The translations under genes were made by a program, and so were the position numbers. Below, in pieces: positions 55,201-64,000 of a DNA stretch of 64,000 nt (position 1 is its first letter; every line of letters begins with the position of its first letter). The notes beneath the pieces are model-generated. The model saw nothing but the letters and a program-made list of their open reading frames with translations. It was not told the DNA's origin and did not search any database. This DNA is from Sceloporus undulatus (lineage: Eukaryota > Chordata > Lepidosauria > Squamata > Phrynosomatidae), in contig NC_056523.1 of assembly GCF_019175285.1 (NCBI RefSeq), positions 122,705,896 to 122,769,895 on the forward strand. The letters run 5' to 3'.

Positions 55201-58200
55201 GCGGACGCTTCGGTCGGCACAGAAGACCCTTCAGATGTTGAAGACCTCCCGCGCCAGTCGCCGCAGGATCTTCACTACCCGGAAGCGGCCTCCCCATCGG
55301 ATGATGTTCGTTCCTTCGCGGAACACATTATCAAGATGTCCAGGGCCCTGGACATTGATCTCGTTTACCCGGAGGTGGATGCAGCAGACCCAGTTGAACG
55401 TCGGGTCCATGGCTGGGTTCCAACACCCCCGTGCGTTCCGTTTCTTCCATCTTTGGAAACGATCCTTAAGCGTTCTTGGGACTCTCCTTCTTCACCTCTT
55501 GGGCCTCCGCGGAAGATCGAGTCGCTGTACAAGGTTGCGGCCCCCAATGCTCCGTGGCTCATATCCCATCCGCCCCAGAATTCAGCGATAGTGGAAGGTG
55601 CCCAGCAGACCTCCACCCTACGCCAAACCACCTCCCCGGTGGATAAGGAAGCCAGAAAGATAGACGCCCTGGCCAAGAAGGCATATGCGGCAGCGGCACT
55701 GGCGGCGAAGGCCACTAGTTACACGGCTTGCATGGGAGCGTACGTCCAGACTCTGATGGAGGGCATCTCCCCGATAGTCCCGGACGTTCCCGACGAGGTG
55801 CAGAGGACCTTGACCGAGATCAGGGATGAGACCCACTCGATTGGCAGCTGGCTGATCACTGCGGCTAGGAATGTCACGGAATGCGTTGGAAGGGCTATGT
55901 CGGCCTCCATCGCGTTGAGAAGACATGCCTGGCTCCGCGGCTCGGACCTCAATCAGAGCGTGAGGTCTACGATCGAGGACATGCCCATCGACGGCTCTGG
56001 TTTGTTCCACGCCGACACGGACGAACGGCCCAACAAAAAGTTCTGCATGAAGGCGGCCACTCGCAAGCATGGCATGTCCACTCCGGGGCCTTCCTCCTTC
56101 CGCAAGCGTCTTCGTCCCTGGCAACACCACCAAGGTCAGTTCCAGAGGTCTCCTTACCAGGAACGTCAGTTCCATCAACAGGGGTCACAGCGGCAGGGCT
56201 ACCCCCCTCAGCAGTCCTCTTCCTCGGGCCGTCGCAACCAGTCTCGGTACCGAAAGAACCGCCGACAGGAGCCCGACCAGGGGAAGAAAAGGGCATGAAG
56301 ATCCCTAGCGCACTTCGCCTCCTCTAATTTGTTTTTCCTTGACATCCTGAGGCCCTTTGCCACCACATGGGCCTCCATCTCCTCCGACTCCTGGGTCTCA
56401 AACATCGTCCGAAAGGGCTATACCCTCGAGTTCGAAGAGCTCCCGCCCACCGGAGCTTTTATTTCTACTGCCCCCTCGGGCACCCTTCTCGACGAAGTGC
56501 GCTCCCTCCTTCAAAAAGTGGCCATCTCCCCCTTGTCTCCGGATTTGTGGCCCAAAGCCTTTTTCTCCAGATATTTCACGGTCCCAAAGCCAGATGGGGG
56601 AATCAGACCCATACTGGATCTAAGAGAACTGAACTCTTTTTTAAGATATAGACGTTTTCGTATGGTAACACTGGCTTCCATTTTGCCTCTGCTCCAGCAG
56701 GACCTCTGGTTCGCGACGGTGGACCTGAAGGATGCTTATTTCCACGTCGGGATAAGAGAATCCCATCGCAGGTTCCTCGCCTTCGCCATCGGCTCCGTCG
56801 CCTACCACTACAATGTGCTCCCATTCGGCTTGGCCACGGCTCCACGAGTATTCACGAAGTGCATGGCCCCAGTAGTAGCCTACCTCCATCAGAAGGGATT
56901 CAGCGTTTTTCCTTACCTCGACGACTGGCTGCTGACAGCCCCGTCAAGGCCGGAGCTCCAGGACGCAATTCATTTTACCCTAAACCTCTTGTTGGAGTTG
57001 GGTCTGGTGGACAACCTGGAGAAGTCCCACTTGACCCCATCCAAGCAGGTCCGTTTCATCGGCTCCGTTCTCGACTCCGAAGAGTCTATGGCCTACCTTC
57101 CTCAGGACCGCTTTCAGGCCCTGTCAGCCGCAGTGCGCGCCGTTCACTCGCGCAGGAGACTCAAAGCCAGGGACATACAGGTCGCCTTGGGACACATGGC
57201 CTCCACGACATTCGTCACCCCATGGGCACGACTGCGCCTCAGGCCTCTTCAGGCATGGTTCCTCTCAGTTTTCAACCCATTGACAGACTCACCAAACAGG
57301 TGGCTCACTATACCGAGGGCCGTGACTTCCTCCCTCCGATGGTGGCTAGACTCCCAAAACGGCGCATTCTCCTTCAGGCGATTCACCTACCAGGAGAAGA
57401 AAACACCCTAGCGGATCAGCTCAGCAGGACATCAACCTGCCACGAGTGGAGGCTTCATCCAGAGACGGTCGGCGACCTATTTTTCAGGTGGGGAGCTCCC
57501 CAGGTCGACCTGTTTGCGACAGCCTCCAACAGCCACTGTCCCCAGTTCTGTTCTCGGGTGCGACACGAGAGTCCTCTCGGAGATGCATTCGCCTTCGACT
57601 GGTCCCGGGAAACGATCTATGCCTTTCCCCCGTTTCCGCTGCTGACCAGGGTGGTGTCCAGGATGTCCAGGGAGAGAGTCGACGCGATCCTCATCACCCC
57701 GTGGTGGCCGAGACAGCCGTGGTTTCCGCTGCTTCTACACCTTTCCAACGGCGAGTTTCTCCGGCTGGAACCGAGGCCGGACCTTCTCACCCTCCAAGGG
57801 GGGAGGGTTCGACATCCCGACATCGACTCGTTGCCGATGGTGGCCTGGAGGCTCCTGCATTGACGGCGCTGACACCTTCGGTGCGGAGGGTGATCCGTGC
57901 CGCGCATAGGCCTGCGACCCAGAGATCCTATGCCTCAAAATGGAACAGATTCCTTTCATTCCTTGCTGAAAGGAGTTTGTCGCCGGAGAGCATCACTGTG
58001 CCAGTGGTGCTGGACTTCTTGATGTCACTGGTGGATGCGGGGCTGTGCCTTGCTTCCATAAAATGTTACCTGTCTGCTATTTGTTCACATTTTCAATATG
58101 ATGGTTTGCCTTCTTTTTTCAGGGACCCTCTGGTAAAAAACTTCTTAAAAGGATGTAATAACCTCTACCCCCAGGTTTCTCTCCCTGCCCCGGCTTGGAG

Positions 58201-61200
58201 CTTGGAGGTTGTGTTGGCTGCCCTCCAGTCCAAGTCCTTTGAGCCCTTGGCCACAACAGACTTAAGACTCCTAACCTGGAAGACTGTTTTCCTGGTGGCC
58301 ATCACCTCGGCTCGCCGGGCATGAGAACTTTGTGCCCTACGGAGGGATGAACCTTTCCTCCGATTCCACAAGGACAAGGTGGTACTCCGGACTGATATCA
58401 CCTTCCTCCCTAAGGTGGTATCCCTTTTTCACATGTGTCAGGACATTGTGTTGCCGACCTTGGCTGCGAATCCATCGACTATGGAGGAACGCAGCCTCCA
58501 TATGCTGGAGGTCAGGAGAGCCCTGGCTTTCTACCTGGACAGGACTATGGGTTCCAGCCGTTCCGAAAGGCTTTTCCAGTGCTATTCGGAACCAAGGAAG
58601 GGTTTGCCGGTGTCGCCCCAGAGACTCTCAAAATGGGTGGCGAGCACCATCCGCCTTTGTTATGAACTGTCGGGGAAGCCGGTACCGGCCAAGGTTCGCT
58701 CGCATGCGACCAGGGCGGTCGCAGCGTCCTCTGCCTTTTTGGCTGGCATTCCTTTAGATGATGTTTGCAAGGCTGCTGTTTGGTCCCAGCCATTGACTTT
58801 TATAAAACATTATAGACTGGACACCAGGGCAATTCGGGACGCAGCCTTTGGGAGGGCTGTCTTGGTTTCTGGGTTGCATTGATGTCTTATTTTGTGTCAT
58901 GTGCCTTTGAATTGGTCTATGATGTGCTCACTTGTGTTCGCTTCCAGGGAGACTGGTCTTGCATGACCTTACAATTCCTCCTCAGGTTCTGCAAAGTTAT
59001 TATTCACTGCAACTGTGGGTTATGTTTGCACAATGCCAATGGGTATGGTCGTTCGTGACCCTACATGCCCTTCTTATGCCTTGCATGTTATGTCTGCATT
59101 TGATATGTTGTGCAAAAAACAGGACTGACTCTTTGATGGTTCACAGTTTATTGTTGTAATAAAATTACCTTGGTTTACCATAGCTTGGGTTTCAGGACAT
59201 TCCCTCCACCGTATACCTAAGCTTGTCAGTCTAAACCCATTTGTATGATTCGCAGAGACCACGAAGAAGAAGGACAGGTTACTCACCTGTAACGGTATTT
59301 CTTCGAGTGGTCATCTGCGAATTCATACAAATCCCGCCCATCCTCCCCTCGGTGTCCTGCTCACTTTGGCTCTGTCTTACATCGCCTACTTGGCGGGAAA
59401 AATTTTTGGAACTGGGGAAAAGAACGGGAACCGGGGCTTTATAGGAGGGGGGCGGGGTTACTGCCAAAAAGTTTCTATATGTTGCAAAGTGTACTTTGCC
59501 CAGTGATTCTAGAAGTATCCGAACAGCACTGCGCAGGCGCAGTAAAACCCATTTGTATGAATTCGCAGATGACCACTCGAAGAAATACCGTTACAGGTGA
59601 GTAACCTGTCCATCTCATATGAGGTGATAGATATATTGGATTAAGGTGACCAACCAAGCTCCACTTTATTGTCATAAGGGTTATGTTCCTGTTATAAAAC
59701 ACAGGGAACCTCAGTCAGCTAGCCTCAGGAGAGGTGGCTGTCCTTGCCTTCCCTTCATTCATAGGAGAGATGTCTGTTAAAGGGAAGAAACTAAAAAATA
59801 CAGTTTCTTCCATGAGATGGTTCTCACTAATACAGGGGGTTAAGAAAAATTCTTATCAAAAACAGATGAACACCCTCCTCTCCATGGGGGGGGGGGAACC
59901 CCCCCTTCCTCCATGAGTGTTTTAAAACAATATAATCAGGCTTTTCTGCTACGAGGTTGCTTCAAATCCCATTCAGACATCCTACAGAGCCCTGAGGAGT
60001 TTGCCACAAAGATCACAATTACATCTTACCTTGTCTAGATAGTTGCATTTTAAATAAGAATGCCTGCTGATGGGCTTGCCATTCAACTGCTCCCTGCCCT
60101 GGATAGGCCTATTGTAACAAGGTCTATCATGCATATGATGAGTTGGGCTCAAGGCCATGATTGGCCATGCTGCCAATCTCTTTCTTTTAGTGGTCTCAGG
60201 GTGCTACAAGATTCCTTTGCATACTGTTGGGCATGCTTTGATTGTGATTTCCTGCATGGCAGGGGGGGTTGGACTTGATGGCCCTTGTGGTCTCATCCAA
60301 CTCCATGAGTCTATGATTTTATTGTTATAAGGTTAGCTGCTGGGTGGGTGAGTGTCTTATCCCTGACTGGGATGCCAAGGTCTGGCCCAAACAACACCAT
60401 TGTCCACTGCCTTCTGAGGCTGGGAAAATGGACTTCCTAGTGCCTATGCCTTGTTTTTCTGCTAGCACATGTGCTCAGATGTAATATACCATATAGAGAC
60501 TTACACCAGCCACCTATATGTCCACAGCTTGTAATGTAATATTCCCCCCCCCAAAAAAAAACAAACAAACCAAAACCAAGAAAACCAAACTGTGATTTTA
60601 CTATTTTATACAGGAGACTCCATTTTACTATGCCATTATATTTTGTGTGACTTGAGCTTCCATGGATTTGGTATCCATGCAGAGTCCTGAATCCAACTCC
60701 AGTACATATCAAGGGCCCACTATACTATTTAAAATTTAGGTTTGTGTTCCTTTGACAGATCCTTTTTGTGGAGAAAATCCTCTCCTCAAAATTCGATACC
60801 AGAGGGCTATCCTTGCCAAGCCCTCTGTTCCCATTTCATGACTCCTTAATCAGCAGTTCATTCAGCCGGGAGACCCCTCAGCCTTCATACAAGTTGATGA
60901 TAACCTGCTACATGGAGTTGGGGTGATTTTTGAAGCCTCTAGACAAGTTCATCCTCAAATGAAATCAGACTTAATTCTGACCACAGGCCCTGTTAACACA
61001 GAGTGCATCCACGCTTCTGCATGGACTCACCAATGTCTGCGAGGTAAAGGTTAATCCAGTGTCTCGCTTCCTAACCATGGAATTAGTCTTATTTTACACA
61101 GGTTCACAGATGTTCCAGTAAAGAACTGCACATTGTTTTGAAATATTAATTGGAGGTCAGACATTAACATTCCTTGATTTACCTTACTAGTCGCTTGGCT

Positions 61201-62814
61201 TGTTATTGACTGAGGCTCAGGGGGGCTAGCTCCTCCCTATATAGGGGCCGGTCTTTTGTTTATTGTCCCTGCCTACAGGAGCGAATAGGAGGAGCTAAAC
61301 CCAGAATACAGGATGCTAGGACCCTCGTCTGCTGGAAATGATTGTCTCACAGGTAAGTACCAACGTTCATTTCCCAGCAGCTCTAGTCATCATAGACAAT
61401 GATGAGGAATTCTCGGAAGCAAAGTTCCTCAACATCTGGGGAACCACACAGTTCTTACTGTGATCTTATTCCATGTTCTGCAGCAGGAAAGTGGAGAAGG
61501 GAAGGGGCAAACAAGATTCTTCATGTTATGAGGTTCTTATAATGACCAGATTTAATGTACAGTGGTACCTCGGGATACGAAATACCCAGGTTACGAAATT
61601 TTCGGGATACGAAAAAAATCCCATAGGGAATTATTGTTTCGGGTTACGAATGTTTTTTCGGGTTACGAAAAAACTTTTGGTGCTTTTTTCGGCTTTTTCG
61701 CACGGAATCGTGGCTTTTCCCCATTAGCGCCTATGGCAATTCGGCTTACGAAGGCTTTTCGGGTTACGAAAGCGGCCGCGTTACAAATTAATTTCGTAAC
61801 CCGAGGCACCACTGTAGCTGTAAGTCATGTTGTGACCAATTAGAATAGGAACTGCTCAAAAGAAGAGGTGACAAATGTGTTGAACTAGCAGCTGACCTAG
61901 CTTCTACCTGTTCCTCAGCATGTTACAATGGCTGCTGTATGATGGTTGCAGGAGTGATGAAGCCCAATAGAAGCCATTAGTCCTTTCCATTTTTAGTTGC
62001 AAAGCCTCAGCATAGCTGGCCAAAACTTCTACTTCACACTGGACTCCAAAGCTTTTCATCCAGTGATCAGTTAAACAGGTTATTTATTCCTGTTGCAGTG
62101 GCAAGATGCTGTCCCTGTGCATCAGTTCCATTCGTCATTAGGACCATTTAATTGAAACAGCAAAAACCTAGCTGGGAATAGCAATAGGAAAAGCAATATA
62201 GCAAGATATTGGGAAGCTTTTCCACTCTTATTGGGATATAGAGCCCCCCCCCCTCATTTGTATAGTCTTGGAAGATCTCTGCTCTAAATGGAAATATAAT
62301 ATCTGTGGATAGAGGTTCCAAGACGGTCCAGTTGTCCATGTCCCTATCCCAAACTCTTCTTAATTCAGTGCTTTAATACCTATGAAGATATTCAGAGCTC
62401 CCCTAATCTGTCTCTGGTACTAATACTACTTGGTGTTATTGGTGAATACACTGGAACGGAGGTAGGAACAATGTAGCCCTCCAGAAGTTGTTGAACTCTA
62501 GCTCCCAGCTTCCTGCTCACTGGCTACATTAGGAAGGTGACATTACAGGTTGGTAATATATTCCAGGTGTTCCAGTGCTAGGTAGGAGCCTCTTTATTCT
62601 GCAACAGCCTTGTCTCCTTATAAAGGAAGGCAAGAGAATACATTTTAAGTAAAAGCAATGTCCTTGTTCTTCTTTCTTTTCAGAGGTCTGTTCATAATTG
62701 ATGACAAAGGCATCGTGCGGCAAATTACTGTCAATGATCTCCCTGTGGGGCGTTCTGTGGACGAGACGTTGCGCCTGGTACAAGCCTTTCAGTTCACTGA
62801 CCAGCATGGTGAAG
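49157..62814 (+). CDS. PRDX2: Peroxiredoxin-2, 3' end outside the window
   Basis: Cytosolic typical 2-Cys peroxiredoxin. It reduces H2O2 and alkyl hydroperoxides with thioredoxin and works as an obligate dimer and decamer. Coding exons in the window: 49,157-49,259, 49,939-50,092, 50,742-50,864, 62,684-62,814, all GT-AG and in phase, giving residues 1-170. The peroxidatic cysteine is C51 in [14 protein letters not shown] with T48 and P44 of the PxxxTxxC motif. The GGLG motif at 94-97, linked to sensitivity to overoxidation, is present. The resolving cysteine (expected at 172 in VCPAGW), the YF helix and the stop should be in a final exon right of 64,000; I searched 62,815-64,000 and did not find it. 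Start chosen as [15 protein letters not shown], matching mammalian PRDX2. PRDX1 is excluded by the N-terminus and the location next to RNASEH2A. Confidence 0.96.
49939..50092 (+). CDS. PRDX2: PRDX2 coding exon 2
   Basis: Encodes [20 protein letters not shown], then [18 protein letters not shown] and [11 protein letters not shown], with peroxidatic C51. The acceptor follows a T-run and CCCCTACAAAG. Donor TG|GTGAGT. Confidence 0.96.
50742..50864 (+). CDS. PRDX2: PRDX2 coding exon 3
   Basis: Encodes [19 protein letters not shown], then [17 protein letters not shown] and EGIAY. Contains GGLG. Acceptor TTTTCCTGTAG, donor AG|GTATGG into the 11.8-kb intron. Confidence 0.96.
52450..52575 (+). mobile_element. 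CR1 LINE 3' fragment
   Basis: AACAGAGGCTGGAGGGCCAT, then CATGGCAGAATGGGGTTGGA and GGGATTCTATGAGAG. A diverged CR1 end in PRDX2 intron 4, inside the outer inverted-repeat pair. Confidence 0.75.
53623..53790. repeat. DIRS left inverted terminal repeat
   Basis: CTTCTTCTTCGTGGTCTCTG, then CATACAAATGGGTTTTACTG, ending near CCCGGTTCCCGCTCTTTTCC. It pairs with 59,400-59,580. It includes a TATAAAGCCC box near 53,757 that may act as the element's promoter. Confidence 0.85.
59236..59330. repeat. DIRS internal complementary region
   Basis: The first part is the reverse complement of the element's left end (AACCCATTTGTATGATTCGC, AGAGACCACGAAGAAG). The second is that of its right end (GACAGGTTACTCACCTGTAA, CGGTATTTCTTCGAGTGGTC). 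This junction template is diagnostic of DIRS elements. Confidence 0.9.
59400..59610. repeat. DIRS right inverted terminal repeat
   Basis: GGGGAAAAGAACGGGAACCG, then CTTTATAGGAGGGGGGCGGG, ending TACCGTTACAGGTGAGTAAC, CTGTC. The inverse of the left repeat plus an end extension that only the internal complementary region matches. Confidence 0.85.
60205..60320 (+). mobile_element. CR1 LINE 3' fragment
   Basis: TGTTGGGCATGCTTTGATTG, then GCATGGCAGGGGGGGTTGGA, then TCCAACTCCATGAGTCTATG. A young-looking CR1 end in PRDX2 intron 4. Confidence 0.8.
61560..61814. mobile_element. Mariner/pogo-type MITE, CAGTGGTACCTCGGG family
   Basis: CAGTGGTACCTCGGGATACG on the left and CGTAACCCGAGGCACCACTG on the right. 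TA on both sides (61,558-61,559 and 61,815-61,816). The interior repeats TTCGGGTTACGAA many times in both senses. A second copy starts at 63,955. Confidence 0.9.
62684..62814 (+). CDS. PRDX2: PRDX2 coding exon 4
   Basis: Encodes [19 protein letters not shown], then [18 protein letters not shown] and FTDQHGE. Acceptor CTTTCTTTTCAG, donor G|GTAAGG. The following exon is off the edge. Confidence 0.95.
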
Positions 62815-63950
62815 GTAAGGACAAGGAGTTTGGGGGATTAAGGTGTGAACAGAGAAGGGTTGGTCACTCTTTCACTAGAAAGGTCACTAGAAGACAATTC
62901 CCCCTGCAGTTGCTGTGTCCTGTGTCCCTTCAGTGGGCAAAGATGGAATGGATCCCCATGGACAATGCACTGCAACTTCCAAACATCTTTGAAGCAAAAG
63001 ATACAGATTAATTTGCACATGACTATAACTTTAGAATGGAGTGGGCAAAGTGTGGGCCCCCAGATTATTGGACTGCAGCTCCTTATCAGTCTTCACCGTT
63101 GGCTCTGCTGGCAAGGGGTGGTGGAAGTTGAAATCCAACATCTGCAAGGCCCACACATTTCCCCTCCCTGCTTTAGAAGTTGCCTTACAGTAGCATCTTC
63201 CCTCAAATTTTCCCAGATGCATTTTTGGCAACACTTCAGAAGGCTCTTTTGCCTAAAGCCATCCACAGCATTATAGGTGCTCTTCCATTGCTCATGCCAG
63301 CTCCTGAAGGAGGCTTCAAGAACAAACATGAAGATGGCAATCAAGCTGGAACAGCAGTTTGAACTTGTGGATCCAGCAACAACATGTACAGAAACAATAT
63401 GTGTAATTAAAGGTTCACCCAAACAAAGTCTCATAACCTAGCTTCAATTTGTATCAAAACAATGTCTGGAGTATGGATAAAAACGATACTCACAAAGAAC
63501 AACTGAATGTACTTCTAGAGAATATTTGGAAGTTAAGGCAGACTTGTATATAGCTGGAGGTGTGCTCCAGGTTTGTCTTTCTGTAGGAGGAATTACGAAT
63601 ATGAGGGCAGGCACCACTTACTTAAGAACCCTTCGGACTAAGATGTCTGGTAAGCCAAAATGAGGGTGGGTATACAATTGGATATACAGACATCAAACAA
63701 ACTTCAATTCCAGGTTTAATCACTCTAACTGTCCTTCAGTTTGTGCGGGAGGGAGGAAAAAGACTCCTTCCTCACTATATAGTGTTTACCTGCTAGGCAT
63801 CAGACAGTTAAGGTATTGCAAAGCTAGTTTCTCTGACTAACATTTCCTCATTCTTGCTCCAGCCAACAGCATACAAGCTTTCTTGTCTATGGGTTTCTTT
63901 CTTGAAGCCTTCTTTGGTCCATTCTGTCAAGTCTGCATGCTCCCCTCCAG
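62815..63950. other. PRDX2: PRDX2 intron 5 (part)
   Basis: No match to the expected final exon (VCPAGWKPGSDTIKPN) in any frame. A degraded MITE-like palindrome lies at about 63,045-63,175 (GTGGGCCCCCAGATTATTGG opposite CATCTGCAAGGCCCACACAT). Otherwise nothing recognised. Confidence 0.6.
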
Positions 63951-63954
63951 GGTA

Positions 63955-64000
63955 CAGTGGTACCCCGGGTTACGAATTTAATTCGTTCCGCGGCGCCGTT
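63955..64000 (+). mobile_element. Mariner/pogo-type MITE, second copy, cut by window edge
   Basis: CAGTGGTACCCCGGGTTACG preceded by TA; same family as 61,560-61,814. Only the first 46 bp are visible. Confidence 0.85.

Larger units (their letters stand above)
53623..59610 (+). mobile_element. DIRS-type tyrosine-recombinase retroelement, near full length (fossil)
   Basis: About 6.0 kb, sense to PRDX2. Parts in order: left inverted terminal repeat (53,623-53,790); gag-like region with a Cys-rich segment (about 53,970-56,300); reverse transcriptase and RNase H with YLDDW and LPFGLATAP (about 56,330-57,400); a region where DIRS elements carry a methyltransferase-like domain (about 57,400-57,860); tyrosine recombinase with an HATRA motif (about 57,880-58,880); internal complementary region (59,236-59,330); right inverted repeat (59,400-59,610). 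There are no LTRs and no long target duplication, as the family predicts. The structure looks whole. The coding part seems to have a few breaks at most, though some frame changes could be the overlapping frames DIRS elements normally use. The exact agreement of the internal complementary region with both ends suggests a young insertion. Confidence 0.85.
51044..61345. mobile_element. Outer inverted-repeat element, DIRS-like fossil (putative)
   Basis: Two inverted repeats of about 120-130 bp bound this span: 51,044-51,170 and 61,213-61,345. They agree at roughly 95% or better by eye. Each contains TAGCTCCTCCTATTCGCTCC, then AATAAACAAAAGACCGGCCC and a TATATAGG box. Just outside the right repeat is CACAGGTAAGTA, parallel to the right end of the inner element. 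Interior flanks (51,180-53,600 and 59,620-61,200) carry no clear domain, plus two CR1 tails. It reads as an old, broken element with non-LTR-type inverted ends, split by the inner DIRS insertion. Family assignment is inferred from the end structure only. Confidence 0.5.

Noticed and set aside
53623-59610. A retrovirus or Ty3-type element
   Set aside because: The ends are inverted rather than direct repeats, there is an internal complementary region, and the last domain is a tyrosine recombinase rather than a DDE integrase.

Overview
The window is nuclear DNA of a squamate reptile, most likely an iguanian lizard. This rests on spliced vertebrate genes with large introns and on the repeats: Sauria-type tRNA SINEs, a 5S-rRNA-headed SINE, RTE-BovB and CR1 LINEs, many short hAT/mariner-type palindromic elements and DIRS-type tyrosine-recombinase retroelements. 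There is no bacterial or organellar signal. A short assembly gap of Ns lies at 16,254-16,263.

Three host genes can be read exon by exon, and every splice phase closes. RTBDN (retbindin, + strand, coding 19,702-27,927, 5 coding exons, 265 aa) is a secreted riboflavin/folate-receptor-family protein. RNASEH2A (- strand, coding 41,213 down to 32,181, 8 exons, 298 aa) is the catalytic subunit of RNase H2. PRDX2 (+ strand, coding from 49,157; coding exons at 49,157, 49,939, 50,742 and 62,684) is a cytosolic 2-Cys peroxiredoxin; its last exon, with the resolving cysteine, lies beyond the right edge. The order and orientation, RTBDN> <RNASEH2A PRDX2>, match the human 19p13 neighbourhood.

Layout: 1-19,600 holds no gene I can recognise, only repeats: the 3' end of a Tigger element, hAT-type elements, a CR1 with a perfect 59-bp palindrome at its 5' edge, a microsatellite-rich tract, and BovB. 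RTBDN occupies 19.7-28 kb. 28-32 kb is a repeat-bearing convergent spacer. RNASEH2A occupies 32-41.3 kb and starts in a CpG-rich segment. 41.4-44 kb is a repeat-filled divergent spacer. A second CpG-rich block at about 43.9-44.6 kb is the probable PRDX2 promoter.

PRDX2 intron 4 is enlarged to 11.8 kb by a roughly 6-kb DIRS-type element with complete terminal and internal complementary repeats. That element lies inside a pair of unrelated inverted repeats 10 kb apart, which look like the ends of a second, older element of the same general kind. I found no novel gene system. The most informative unusual structures are this nested arrangement, the CR1 palindrome, the hAT-type families with readable target-site duplications, and a G-run array next to an RNASEH2A splice donor.
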